This document shows, one piece after another, positions 41,556-50,342 of a DNA stretch of 64,000 nt. Under the pieces are notes generated by a model. It made no database searches. It was not told the origin of the DNA and worked only from the letters and a program-made list of their open reading frames with translations. Numbering within the stretch: the stretch's first letter is position 1; each line of letters begins with the position of its first letter. The DNA is taken from the NCBI RefSeq assembly GCF_000952155.1, contig NZ_JYON01000010.1, positions 109,761 through 173,760 on the forward strand. Direction: 5' to 3'. The translations under genes were made by a program, and so were the position numbers. Source of the stretch: Aliterella atlantica CENA595. Lineage in GTDB: Bacteria > Cyanobacteriota > Cyanobacteriia > Cyanobacteriales > Chroococcidiopsidaceae.

Positions 41556-41870
41556 TATTGTAGATTCTCCTTAACTTACGTCTTTGGACTAGATATCTTA
41601 ATTTTGCAAGCAAATTGTCGATCGCGAACCAAATTAAAACAATCTAGGTGCTTACAACTATAAAGCAGAAGGCAGAAACGATTTTCTAACTTTAGTTAAG
41701 GGTTAAGACTACAGTTATCTGTAACTATTTTAATCGTTGTCAGCTTTTAAAGTTGCGATCGCCTGACTTTTAATTTCTTTTTTCACCGCCAAACTCAAAG
41801 TTCAAGCTACCCTGTATAAGTAATCGACCCTTCCTAAACACGTAGTACACAAGTTACCTGTAATAATCCT
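41556..41870. other. Divergent promoter region between ycf66 and gnd
   Basis: A 315-base gap between divergent genes, with one HIP1-like site. It must hold both promoters, but I could not assign boxes with confidence. Confidence 0.5.
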
Positions 41871-43367
41871 ATGGCAGAGCAAAGTTTTGGTGTGATTGGT
41901 CTTGCGGTAATGGGTGAGAACTTAGCGCTAAATGTCGAGCGCAATGGTTTTCCCATCGCCGTTTACAATCGTACCCCAGAAAAGACTGATGCCTTTATGC
42001 ACACGCGGGCGCAGGGAAAAAATGTCAAAGCTGCTTATACGATTGAGGATTTTGTTAAGTCTCTAGAACGCCCGCGCAAAATTCTGATCATGGTTAAAGC
42101 AGGTGCGCCTGTAGATGGTGTAATTGACCAACTTAAACCTTTGCTTGATGAAGGTGACATTATTATCGACGGTGGCAATTCGCTCTTCGATGATACTGCC
42201 CGCCGTACTCGCGAACTAGAACCGATGGGTTTTAGATTTATTGGGATGGGTGTTAGTGGCGGTGAAGAAGGCGCTTTAAACGGTCCTAGCATGATGCCAG
42301 GAGGCACGAAAAGCTCTTACGAGTATCTAGAGCCAATTTTGACGAAAATAGCCGCTCAAGTAGATGACGGTCCTTGCGTAACTTACGTTGGTCCTGGCGG
42401 TGCTGGGCATTACGTGAAAATGGTACACAATGGCATTGAGTACGGCGATATGCAGTTAATCGCTGAGGCTTACGACTTATTGAAAAATACTTTAGGTCTT
42501 AATCACCAGCAATTGCATGAAATTTTTGCCGAGTGGAATACTACTGACGAACTCAATTCGTTTTTAATTGAGATTACAGCAGATATTTTCCGGTACATTG
42601 ACCCCGATACCAATCAGCCTTTAGTCGATATGATTCTCGATGCTGCTGGACAAAAAGGTACGGGACGTTGGACAGTACAAAGCGCTTTAGAACTAGGCGT
42701 ATGTATCCCGACGATGACAGCCGCCGTCAATGCTCGGATCATGTCTTCCTACAAAAAAGAGCGGGTAGCAGCTTCGCAAATTCTCACAGGTCCTACAGGT
42801 AAGTATGAGGGAGACGCGAAAGCGTTTATCGATGCTATTCGCGATGCTCTCTACTGCTCCAAAATCTGTTCCTATGCTCAAGGGATGGCGTTGTTAAGTA
42901 CAGCTTCAAAGCAATATTCCTACAATCTCAATTTGAGTGAAATGGCGCGGATTTGGAAAGGTGGCTGTATTATTCGGGCTGGTTTTTTGGGCAAAATTCA
43001 AAGTGCTTTTATTGAAAATCCAGCGCTAGCTAATCTGCTCCTCGCTCCCGAATTCAAGCAGAGTATTTTAGATAGACAATCAGGTTGGCGGGAAGTGCTA
43101 GCATCGGCGGCAAAATTGGGTATTCCCGTACCTGCTTTTAGCGCGTCTTTAGACTATTTTGACAGCTATCGGCGCGATCGCTTACCCCAAAATCTCACGC
43201 AGGCGCAGCGCGACTATTTCGGCGCTCATACTTACGAGCGAATTGACAAAGAAGGTTTCTTCCATACCGAATGGACGCAGATTTCCGAAGAATCTGTGCA
43301 AACCTCTACGCCGGAACCAATGCAAGCAGAACAACCCACAACACCACCAACCTCTACCAAGGTGTAG
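41871..43367 (+). CDS. gnd: 6-phosphogluconate dehydrogenase, decarboxylating
   Basis: A 498-residue enzyme of the oxidative pentose phosphate pathway. It converts 6-phosphogluconate to ribulose 5-phosphate with NADP reduction and CO2 release. The N-terminal Rossmann fold has GLAVMGENLALN with the arginine-bearing YNRTPEKTD loop. The active-site segments GVSGGEEGALNGPSMMPGG and GPGGAGHYVKMVHNGIEYGDMQ are intact. The C-terminus carries about 25 extra residues rich in T, P and E beyond the usual end. In cyanobacteria the enzyme supplies NADPH at night. Confidence 0.97.
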   Translation: MAEQSFGVIGLAVMGENLALNVERNGFPIAVYNRTPEKTDAFMHTRAQGKNVKAAYTIEDFVKSLERPRKILIMVKAGAPVDGVIDQLKPLLDEGDIIIDGGNSLFDDTARRTRELEPMGFRFIGMGVSGGEEGALNGPSMMPGGTKSSYEYLEPILTKIAAQVDDGPCVTYVGPGGAGHYVKMVHNGIEYGDMQLIAEAYDLLKNTLGLNHQQLHEIFAEWNTTDELNSFLIEITADIFRYIDPDTNQPLVDMILDAAGQKGTGRWTVQSALELGVCIPTMTAAVNARIMSSYKKERVAASQILTGPTGKYEGDAKAFIDAIRDALYCSKICSYAQGMALLSTASKQYSYNLNLSEMARIWKGGCIIRAGFLGKIQSAFIENPALANLLLAPEFKQSILDRQSGWREVLASAAKLGIPVPAFSASLDYFDSYRRDRLPQNLTQAQRDYFGAHTYERIDKEGFFHTEWTQISEESVQTSTPEPMQAEQPTTPPTSTKV

Positions 43368-43379
43368 GGTTTTCCGATT

Positions 43380-43408
43380 GTAGAGACGTTGCACTGCAAC
43401 GTCTCTAC
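43380..43408. terminator. Near-perfect palindrome after gnd (REP-like)
   Basis: GTAGAGACGTTGC, loop ACT, then GCAACGTCTCTAC: a 13-bp perfect stem between convergent gnd and purK. Related but imperfect palindromes occur at 43465-43483 and 54859-54879, so it looks like a member of a dispersed family that may double as terminator. Confidence 0.7.
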
Positions 43409-43464
43409 ATATTTGGCGGCAACATTCGTTATCGGCAAATTGTTGTATGGGTTGGATTTTATAG

Positions 43465-43483
43465 ACGTTGCAGTGCAAAGTCC
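43465..43483. repeat. Imperfect second palindrome before purK stop
   Basis: GACGTTGC-AGT-GCAAAGTC, an imperfect relative of the palindrome at 43380-43408, 57 bases further on. Confidence 0.5.
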
Positions 43484-43489
43484 CTACTA

Positions 43490-44617
43490 TTATGCGTACC
43501 AAATTGATTCTATTTTCTGCGCTACTTTATTTGCTTGGGCATAATCTGCCACATCTAATAAAACTGTAACGTGACCTAACTTTCTGCCGGGGCGCGATCG
43601 CTTTTTTCCATACCAATATACGTGCGCTTGCGGTAGTTGGGCTAATTGCTGCCTCTTGACAAGATAATTATTTTCTGCATCTTCGTAGCCTAATAAATTT
43701 ACCATCACAGCCGTAGGGCAACGCAAATCGGAGCTACCTAAAGATAAATTGCTAACAGCGCGAAGATGTTGCTCGAATTGCGAAGTTTCGCAAGCATCTA
43801 AGGTAAAATGCCCAGAATTATGAGTGCGCGGGGCAATTTCATTTACTAATATGCGATCGTCGCTAGTTAAAAATAACTCTATGCCAAATATGCCTACAGC
43901 TTGCAGGTTATTGAGCAAAGTACGAGCAACTGCTTCTACTTTTGCAGCAACTTGAGGTGTAACATCAGCAGGAGCGATAACCCGCCGACATACTTGTTTC
44001 TCCTGCTGAGTTTCTACGACTGGGTATGTATTTATCTCACCACTAGGCGAACGAGCAGCAATTATTGCTAATTCCTTGACAAACGGTACAAATTCCTCAA
44101 CTAGAAAGGATGTTTGTTTTCCAGCAAAGCTAGCTAACGTCTGTTGCAAACTAGCAGCACCTTGAATAATAAACGTACCTTGCCCATCGTAACCGTGACG
44201 ACGAGATTTCAATACTAAGGGAAATTGAGGAGATAAAGAAATATCTTCTAAAGTGGAAAACTTAGGTACAGGTAAGCCTATCTGCTGCAAATAACAACGT
44301 TGGTGGTATTTATCCAATAGGGGAGACAATACCTCAAGCCTGGGACGAAAGCATACACCAGATGCAGCTATTGGTGCTAAAGCATCTAGATTAACAAACT
44401 CATTTTCAAACGTAATGACATCGCAGCGTGTCGCCAACGTAGCTGTAGCTGTTGCATCATCTACAGGAGCATAAATCACCTCTGAGGCAATTTCTACCGC
44501 CGGATCGTTCGCATTTGGCGTTTGAATAACTAATTCTACACCTAACTTCTCGGCTGCACCTGCCATCATCCAGGCAAGTTGTCCCCCACCTATTACACCA
44601 ACGCGCTTTATCGACAT
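43490..44617 (-). CDS. purK: N5-carboxyaminoimidazole ribonucleotide synthase
   Basis: A 375-residue ATP-grasp enzyme of purine synthesis. It carboxylates AIR to N5-CAIR using ATP and bicarbonate. Seen: N-terminal VGVIGGGQLAWMMAGAAEKLG, ATP-grasp segments LVLKSRRHGYDGQGTFII and FLVEEFVPFVKELAII, and the metal/ATP site INEIAPRTHNSGHFTLDAC with SQFEQHLRA. The length is normal. It overlaps the end of the upstream pentapeptide-repeat gene by ten bases, so the two are probably cotranscribed. Confidence 0.96.
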   Translation of the reverse strand: MSIKRVGVIGGGQLAWMMAGAAEKLGVELVIQTPNANDPAVEIASEVIYAPVDDATATATLATRCDVITFENEFVNLDALAPIAASGVCFRPRLEVLSPLLDKYHQRCYLQQIGLPVPKFSTLEDISLSPQFPLVLKSRRHGYDGQGTFIIQGAASLQQTLASFAGKQTSFLVEEFVPFVKELAIIAARSPSGEINTYPVVETQQEKQVCRRVIAPADVTPQVAAKVEAVARTLLNNLQAVGIFGIELFLTSDDRILVNEIAPRTHNSGHFTLDACETSQFEQHLRAVSNLSLGSSDLRCPTAVMVNLLGYEDAENNYLVKRQQLAQLPQAHVYWYGKKRSRPGRKLGHVTVLLDVADYAQANKVAQKIESIWYA

Positions 44618-45099
44618 CCTAAAGAGTAACGAGTTTCAACACCAGTTTTTGAGTTTACACCACTTGCTTTAGCACATAACTCTTTAATCTGCGCTCGATC
44701 TAAAATTGCATCGCTAAAATCGGCATTGGCAATATTTACATCCTCAAAAATCGCTCTCAATAACAGCGCTTCAGTCAAAACAGCATCGCTAAGATCGGCT
44801 TTTGTCAAGTTTACTTGATCGACCATTGCGTTGCTTAAATCTGCACCATGCAAATTTGCGCCAGTCATTACCGAAGCGCTAAACACTGCGCCCTGTAAAT
44901 TAGCATTAGCAAAATTAGCTAGTTCCATATTGGCATTAGAAAATTCTGCCGCGCGGAGAGTTTGCCCAGAAAAATCCCGCCCTTTTAATTCTGCATTGCT
45001 AAAAGACAAAGGCGGTGCATAGTCGGCTGCCTGTGCTGGCAATACTCCGCAAAATAGAACTAACATCAAAATAAACGCTGTAAGTTGCCGCCAAAACAT
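44608..45099 (-). CDS. Secreted pentapeptide-repeat protein
   Basis: A 163-residue protein. It starts with a cleavable-looking signal peptide (LTAFILMLVLFCGVLPAQAADYAPP), so it probably acts in the periplasm or thylakoid lumen. Residues about 38-140 contain A(D/N)Lxx-type pentapeptide repeats (AELKGRDFSGQTLRAAEFSNANMELANFANANLQGAVF and so on), which fold as a right-handed beta-helix. Two cysteines follow near the end. Luminal pentapeptide proteins are common in cyanobacteria; their role is unknown. Confidence 0.88.
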   Translation of the reverse strand: MFWRQLTAFILMLVLFCGVLPAQAADYAPPLSFSNAELKGRDFSGQTLRAAEFSNANMELANFANANLQGAVFSASVMTGANLHGADLSNAMVDQVNLTKADLSDAVLTEALLLRAIFEDVNIANADFSDAILDRAQIKELCAKASGVNSKTGVETRYSLGCR

Positions 45100-45210
45100 A
45101 TAAAAATCTAAATTATTAGGGTGGAATGCTGCTAATAAGCTTACCTTAATTACGATCTTGGCTGGACTTGAGCGGCTAACAACATTTTGAGGGGAAGGGA
45201 AAACGAACCG

Positions 45211-45558
45211 ATGCCAGAATTTTTGCTTACTTGGTTAATTGCGGCGGCGGCTTTGATGATTACGTCTTATCTAGTTCCAGGCTTGTTCGTGGCTAATATT
45301 GTTAGCGCTGCGATCGCATCGGTTGTTCTAGGGCTGATAAACGCTATTATTAAACCAATATTGGTAGTATTGACTCTACCGCTGACTTTACTTACTTTTG
45401 GCTTATTTTTATTTGTAATTAATGCCTTAGTGATTTGGCTTGCAGGTATAATTACTCCTGGTTTTGTCGTCGGCGGATTTGGTTCGGCTTTAATAGGTTC
45501 AATTGTTTTAACTCTAATTACTAGCGGGCTAACTATGTTAGTTGGTAAGAGACAGTAA
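45211..45558 (+). CDS. Phage-holin-like four-TM membrane protein
   Basis: A 115-residue very hydrophobic protein from the ATG at 45211; a TTG at 45187 is possible, but GGGGAAGGGA lies just before the ATG. Four membrane segments are visible, including the PxxxLTLPLTLLTFGLFLFVINALVIWL pattern of the widespread bacterial superfamily IV holin-like proteins (PF04020-type). Despite the name these are not linked to lysis in most bacteria. It is divergent from the pentapeptide-repeat gene. Confidence 0.88.
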   Translation: MPEFLLTWLIAAAALMITSYLVPGLFVANIVSAAIASVVLGLINAIIKPILVVLTLPLTLLTFGLFLFVINALVIWLAGIITPGFVVGGFGSALIGSIVLTLITSGLTMLVGKRQ

Positions 45559-45587
45559 ATTAGCTAATTTGCGATCGCACCAATGTA

Positions 45588-45914
45588 TTACTCATCTTCT
45601 ACCACGTCATCCAACATAGTTGGGATATCCCTTGCACCGTGAATAACTCGCAAAATTTCAATTTCTGAAGCAGCAAAGCGGTAGAAGATGAGATAATTTT
45701 TGAAACCTTTAATAGGCTGCTGTCTGATATTAGCCAGTTGGGGATGGGAAAATTGACAGGTTTTTCCTATTTCTGGCATTTTCCCTATTTTGTTGAAGGT
45801 TGCCTCTGCTGCGACTAGAAAGCGATCGGATACATTTAAGTTATCTGCGGCAAGATAAGTTGCTATTTCTAGTAAATCTCGGATAACTTGGGGTCTTTTT
45901 TTGACCTCGCTCAT
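45588..45914 (-). CDS. parE: ParE/RelE-type toxin
   Basis: A 108-residue toxin of the RelE/ParE fold (VIRDLLEIATYLAADNLNVSDRFLVAAEATFNKIGKMPEIGKTCQFSHPQLANIRQQPIKGFKNYLIFYRFAASEIEILRVIHGARD). ParE-type members block gyrase; RelE-type cleave mRNA. The partner suggests ParE. The gene lies five bases after the antitoxin gene, the usual antitoxin-first order. Confidence 0.88.
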   Translation of the reverse strand: MSEVKKRPQVIRDLLEIATYLAADNLNVSDRFLVAAEATFNKIGKMPEIGKTCQFSHPQLANIRQQPIKGFKNYLIFYRFAASEIEILRVIHGARDIPTMLDDVVEDE

Positions 45915-45919
45915 TGATT

Positions 45920-46183
45920 CTAAATCGATCCTTGCCGCTTGGCTACTTCTTTACGTACAGCTTGTCTAATATCTTGCCAATCCTCGTCTGTGATTGGAGT
46001 TGCAGTCCCAGACTGCAAGCCTTCTAATAATAAAGATTCTAGACGCTCATTATCTTTACGTTTTTGGTCAGTACGTACCAATTCACGAAAATATTCGCTG
46101 GCAGTGCTGTAACCCCCACTGGCTACTTGTTCCTCTACGTAAGTTCGCATTGACTCAGGTAAAGAAATATTCATACTTTTCAT
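45920..46183 (-). CDS. parD: ParD-type antitoxin
   Basis: An 87-residue protein with an N-terminal ribbon-helix-helix (MNISLPESMRTYVEEQVASGGYSTASEYFRELVRTDQ), the DNA-binding part of ParD antitoxins. The C-terminal tail (LEGLQSGTATPITDEDWQDIRQAVRKEVAKRQ) would wrap the toxin. It likely represses its own operon. The ATG at 46183 or the one at 46174 may be used. Confidence 0.9.
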   Translation of the reverse strand: MKSMNISLPESMRTYVEEQVASGGYSTASEYFRELVRTDQKRKDNERLESLLLEGLQSGTATPITDEDWQDIRQAVRKEVAKRQGSI

Positions 46184-46267
46184 AGGTATTACTCGGTTTA
46201 ATATCGTACTTTATTATGGCAAAAAATGGCAGATTTTGCCAAAGGTAAAATTGTCTGGCGCTTGAAC

Positions 46268-48061
46268 TTAGTCGGAATCGCCAAAGCCTAAATAACCTCT
46301 TGGGGTAATCATCCAATTATGATGAGTGCGGGTGCTTTGATTGCCAATTAATACTGTAGTTAACATATCTACTGGGGTATCGAGCAATTTATCTAGGGTA
46401 GTAAGGATAATTTGCTCGTTGTCGCGGTAAGCAGAACGCACGATCGCAACTGGTGTATTAGGATTGCGGTATTTTAAGAAAATGGCGCAAGCTGTAGCGA
46501 ATTGTTGGGTGCGAGTTTGCGACTTGGGATTATACAAAGCGGTAATAAAATCTGCCTGTGCTGCGGCTGTTAACCGCTTCTCAATCGCTTCCCAAGGCGT
46601 AAGTAAATCGCTAAGACTAATTGCACAAAAATCATGCATTAAGGGCGTACCAACACGCGCGGCGGCGGCTTGCAAGGCGGTAATTCCTGGAAATACTTGG
46701 ATGCTAGGCGTTTTACCATCCCAACCAGTTGCTTGCAATTGTTCCATTACTAACCCCGCCATGCCATAAATACCGCTATCGCCTGAAGATACGACAGCTA
46801 CAGTTAAGCCCCAATTGGCAAGTTCTATTGCTCGTTCGGCGCGTTGACGTTCTTGGGTAATTGGTAGTGCTTCGATAATTTGCTGCGGTTGCAACAATGG
46901 TTTAATTAAATCGATATATAACTCATAACCAATTACGACATCAGCAGAAGATATAGCATTTTGCGCTGCTGGGGTAATTTGGTCTAATTTTCCTGGTCCC
47001 GTACCAACTAAAAATAACTTACCATTGCGATTAGTATATTCTCGTTCTGCTTGAGCGATCGCAACTGTCACTGCACCTTGAGATTTATATATCTGTTTGG
47101 TAACTACTAAACTATCAACTTGCGCCGCACTCATAGCCGCAGCTTCAGCGACGCTAGGCGTTCCTACTTCTGCTGCAACAACTGGAGAAGGATTAGGTAC
47201 GGATATAGAATTTAAAACCTTGGCTGTAAACGTGCGTAGAGGTAAGTTGCGCTCTTGGCATAGTTCAATCAAGCCTACTTCATCAGCTTTAATATCTATA
47301 GTAGCTATACCTGCGATCGCATTTTCCGCCAAGTTATTAGCTAAACATACCTGAGTAATAGCCTGAGTAATAGTTTCCTTGGGCGTTCCTCGTTCGCAAC
47401 CAATACCTACCCACAAGACTCTAGGATGCCAACATACTTGCAGTGTATCGTCGCCCCTTGGAGTGCGGTGAGTAATCCAAACTTTAGCTTGAGGCGACGC
47501 GGAAGTTGCAAATTTAAATACTTGTTGCCATAAAGTAGAACCAGATTCTTGAATTACTTCTACAGCATCTTGCCTTGCTACTATCGCACTTACTTTAGTC
47601 CAATCGCCCACACCTTTTTGCCAACCAAAAGGAACACCCAATATATCTACCGCTGGCAAACCTAAACTAGAAGAAGCACCTGTTAATACTGGTGTTGCGC
47701 CTAATAATTGAGCAACTAACAATGTTAGTTTATCCGCTCCGCCTGTATGCCCGCTGCATAAACTAACAACAAATTTCCCTGCCTCATCGACAACTACCAC
47801 CGCCGGATCGGTTGATTTATGCTGTAACAAAGGAGCAATTAGCCGCACTACAGCCCCCGCAGCCAGACAAAATACTATTGCTTCCTGGGTATCCCACAAA
47901 GCTGCTACATGAGCCTTTAAAGACTCGCCATAGCCTTGTGCTGAGTCATTAGCAATTGACTGTGGCATCCACAGACTTGCGCCCATAGATTGACACAAAG
48001 GCTGTAAAGTTTTAGCAGCAGAGGGAGTAGTTGCGATCGCAGCTAGCGACTGAAAATCCAT
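46268..48061 (-). CDS. cobJ: CbiG-CobJ fusion, cobalamin biosynthesis
   Basis: A 597-residue fusion. Residues 1-340 are CbiG-like: an N-terminal part with LWDTQEAIVFCLAAGAVVRLIAPLL and a C-terminal CobE-like part with WVGIGCERGTPKETI. Residues about 347-590 are the precorrin-3B C17-methyltransferase (KLFLVGTGPGKLDQITPAA, VIGYELYIDLIKPLL, VAVVSSGDSGIYGMAGLVMEQL). The pair carries out ring contraction and C17 methylation in corrin synthesis. This fusion is typical of cyanobacteria. No cobalamin riboswitch is evident upstream. Confidence 0.95.
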   Translation of the reverse strand: MDFQSLAAIATTPSAAKTLQPLCQSMGASLWMPQSIANDSAQGYGESLKAHVAALWDTQEAIVFCLAAGAVVRLIAPLLQHKSTDPAVVVVDEAGKFVVSLCSGHTGGADKLTLLVAQLLGATPVLTGASSSLGLPAVDILGVPFGWQKGVGDWTKVSAIVARQDAVEVIQESGSTLWQQVFKFATSASPQAKVWITHRTPRGDDTLQVCWHPRVLWVGIGCERGTPKETITQAITQVCLANNLAENAIAGIATIDIKADEVGLIELCQERNLPLRTFTAKVLNSISVPNPSPVVAAEVGTPSVAEAAAMSAAQVDSLVVTKQIYKSQGAVTVAIAQAEREYTNRNGKLFLVGTGPGKLDQITPAAQNAISSADVVIGYELYIDLIKPLLQPQQIIEALPITQERQRAERAIELANWGLTVAVVSSGDSGIYGMAGLVMEQLQATGWDGKTPSIQVFPGITALQAAAARVGTPLMHDFCAISLSDLLTPWEAIEKRLTAAAQADFITALYNPKSQTRTQQFATACAIFLKYRNPNTPVAIVRSAYRDNEQIILTTLDKLLDTPVDMLTTVLIGNQSTRTHHNWMITPRGYLGFGDSD

Positions 48062-48113
48062 TAAAATACCTGTGAGAATTCATTTACGAGCAATAAGAGC
48101 GCTTTCAATTTTC

Positions 48114-48143
48114 ATCTGCGTTTATCCGCGTGTATCTGCGTTC
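48114..48143. repeat. Decamer tandem repeat (ATCTGCGTTY)3
   Basis: Three copies of a 10-bp unit (ATCTGCGTTT, ATCCGCGTGT, ATCTGCGTTC). The same unit is repeated three times at 58926-58955, so it is a dispersed tandem-repeat type. Confidence 0.75.
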
Positions 48144-48174
48144 GTACTCAACATCTTGCCAGCAGTATATTTAA

Positions 48175-48203
48175 CAAACAAAAGGCGCACGCAAAGGTAC
48201 GCC
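48175..48203 (-). terminator. Intrinsic terminator of ndhB
   Basis: On the minus strand a 7-bp stem (GGCGTAC, loop, GTGCGCC, one G-T pair; 48184-48203) is followed by TTTTGTTTGTT. It lies 26 bases after the ndhB stop. Confidence 0.75.
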
Positions 48204-48228
48204 CTAATTCTAATTGTTTTTTCGTTTA

Positions 48229-49794
48229 TCACTCTGCGGCTTTAACTACTGATAAAGGTGTAGCATCAGCTTTAAGAGTAGCAGCGATCGCAGGTTGCAA
48301 GATCGCAGTGCGAGCAACGGAATTATTTGCCAAACTAAACAGAGGATTAGATAGAATCCCAGCTAGCGAAGTAGCAATCAAAGTCAAGATTAAACAGACT
48401 TGAATTGGGCGCATTCCTGGCAATTTCCAGTTAATTGCGGGATAATTTTTGACTGCATCTGACATTTCTTGGGGTTCTTTGACTACCATCATTCTAACTA
48501 CACGGATGTAGTAGTAAATTGAAACTACAGTAGTTACAAGTCCTAGCAATACTAAGCCGTATTCCCCAGCTTGCCAACCAGCCCAAAATAGGTAAATTTT
48601 CCCAAAAAAGCCAGCTAGAGGCGGAATTCCCCCTAGAGATAGCAAGCAAATACTCAAGCACAAAGTTAAGAGCGGATCTTTTTGGTATAAACCAGAGTAT
48701 TCGCTAATTTGATCTGTTCCCGTACGTAAAGAGAACAAAATTACACAAGCAAAACCACCCAAATTCATAAATAGGTAGATTGCTAGGTAAAATATCATGC
48801 TGGAATAGCCTGCTTCTGTACCTGCAATCAAGCCAATCATGACAAATCCAGCTTGAGCAATAGAAGAATAAGCAAGCATCCGCTTCATGCTAGTTTGGGC
48901 AAGAGCAACTACATTACCCAGAATCATACTGAGAATAGCAAGAGCGGTAAAAACAAACTGCCACTCGCCTGTAATCAATGGGAATGCTGTAGTTAATAGC
49001 CGAATTGCTAGGGCAAAACCTGCTGCTTTAGAACCTACAGACAAAAAGGCGATAACTGGCGTTGGTGCGCCTTCATAAACGTCTGGTGTCCATTGGTGGA
49101 AAGGTGCGGCAGAAATTTTAAAACCAATCCCAGCAATGACAAATACTAACGCAATAACTAACCCAAAAGATTGAGCGCCGTTGATATTAGGAATATTAGC
49201 AGCGATCGCTCCTAGCCGAGTTTCGCCTCCAGAAAGCCCGTACAGTAAGGAAACTCCGTAGAGAAATACTGCGGTACTAGAAGCGCCAATTAGCAGGTAT
49301 TTTAATGCTGCTTCATTTGAGCGAGGATCGCGCTTGGTATAGCCTGTCATCAAGTAAGATGAAATACTTAGGGTTTCTAGTGAGATAAATATCATCACTA
49401 ATTCGTTTGCTCCAGATAGGAACATTCCCCCTAATGTGGCACTAAGCATAATGCCAATAAATTCTGCCAAAGCCGTACCCGATTGCTCTACATAACGAAT
49501 TGACATCAATATCGTTACAGCAGTAGATAGAGCAATAATCCCGCGAAAGACAACACTTAAATCGTCTCCGTTGAAACCACCTAGAAAAGAAATTGGATTT
49601 GGATTATCCCATTGAAAGTACAAGGCGATAATAGCGCTCAAAAGTCCGCCAATCGCGAAGTAGGGAATCCAGCGCGAGGCACTGCGCCCGCCAATTAAGT
49701 CACCAACTAAAACAACCAAAAGGGTAGTAATAACTATACCTTCGGGCAAAATTGTCCCAGCATTTAACTGGGCTGCAAGCGTGGCAAAATCCAT
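48229..49794 (-). CDS. ndhB: NAD(P)H-quinone oxidoreductase subunit 2 (NDH-1)
   Basis: A 521-residue thylakoid-membrane subunit of NDH-1 with about 14 hydrophobic segments. It belongs to the antiporter-like core that pumps protons in respiration and cyclic electron flow. Recognisable stretches are [72 protein letters not shown] and [23 protein letters not shown]. The length is that of cyanobacterial NdhB. It stands alone, as is usual in cyanobacteria. Confidence 0.97.
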   Translation of the reverse strand: MDFATLAAQLNAGTILPEGIVITTLLVVLVGDLIGGRSASRWIPYFAIGGLLSAIIALYFQWDNPNPISFLGGFNGDDLSVVFRGIIALSTAVTILMSIRYVEQSGTALAEFIGIMLSATLGGMFLSGANELVMIFISLETLSISSYLMTGYTKRDPRSNEAALKYLLIGASSTAVFLYGVSLLYGLSGGETRLGAIAANIPNINGAQSFGLVIALVFVIAGIGFKISAAPFHQWTPDVYEGAPTPVIAFLSVGSKAAGFALAIRLLTTAFPLITGEWQFVFTALAILSMILGNVVALAQTSMKRMLAYSSIAQAGFVMIGLIAGTEAGYSSMIFYLAIYLFMNLGGFACVILFSLRTGTDQISEYSGLYQKDPLLTLCLSICLLSLGGIPPLAGFFGKIYLFWAGWQAGEYGLVLLGLVTTVVSIYYYIRVVRMMVVKEPQEMSDAVKNYPAINWKLPGMRPIQVCLILTLIATSLAGILSNPLFSLANNSVARTAILQPAIAATLKADATPLSVVKAAE

Positions 49795-49982
49795 ACTTTG
49801 TATAGGTTGCCGTTATTAGGCATTAAAAACTGTCCGTGTTCATTGTATTGTCTCTTATTGAGGTTAATGGGTAAAGGTTAAAGAGAAAAGGAAAATTTTA
49901 TAAGTTCAAAAGTATTTATTTATACACAATTTTATTTATTGAAGGCGCAAGTTATCAGTTTTTTTGCTGTGCAAACTTGCTG

Positions 49983-50297
49983 CTAGTTTTTGAGATGTAA
50001 CAGGATCATGCCTGCAACCAGCAAACTTACACCACAATATTTTGACATTGAGGAAGCTTCTTGAAATAAGAAGGTACTAAAAAAGAAGGCTAAAACTGAC
50101 TCTAGTCCTAAAACTACCAGATAAGTAACGCCTAGATCGGACTGTCGCATCGCTAAAGCCTGCAAGCTTGCTCCGACTGCAAAACATATATATACAAGTA
50201 AACTAGGTACTAATTCAGTCAAGCCAGCAGATAGTTTCATATAAATACCACCTACAGTAAAGGCAACTGCTGCAATTAAGACTAATAATGAATACAT
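49983..50297 (-). CDS. SMR-family small multidrug/polyamine transporter
   Basis: A 104-residue protein with four hydrophobic helices (LLVLIAAVAFTVGGIYMKLS, LLVYICFAVGASLQALAM, GVTYLVVLGLESVLAFFFSTFLF, GVSLLVAGMILLHL). The usual membrane glutamate near residue 14 of EmrE is absent from helix 1; E65 in helix 3 is the only intramembrane acidic residue. It directly follows the basic amino acid decarboxylase gene, so polyamine or diamine export is an attractive inference. The gap is 45 bases and both are on the minus strand. Confidence 0.8.
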   Translation of the reverse strand: MYSLLVLIAAVAFTVGGIYMKLSAGLTELVPSLLVYICFAVGASLQALAMRQSDLGVTYLVVLGLESVLAFFFSTFLFQEASSMSKYCGVSLLVAGMILLHLKN

Positions 50298-50342
50298 AAA
50301 TTTCTCCTAGTTGTTGCTACTAAAAATTGCTTTAACTAACGA

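Noticed and set aside
48062..48228. Cobalamin riboswitch before cbiG-cobJ
   Set aside because: No B12-box-like sequence or extended structure was seen; the gap holds a decamer repeat and the ndhB terminator.
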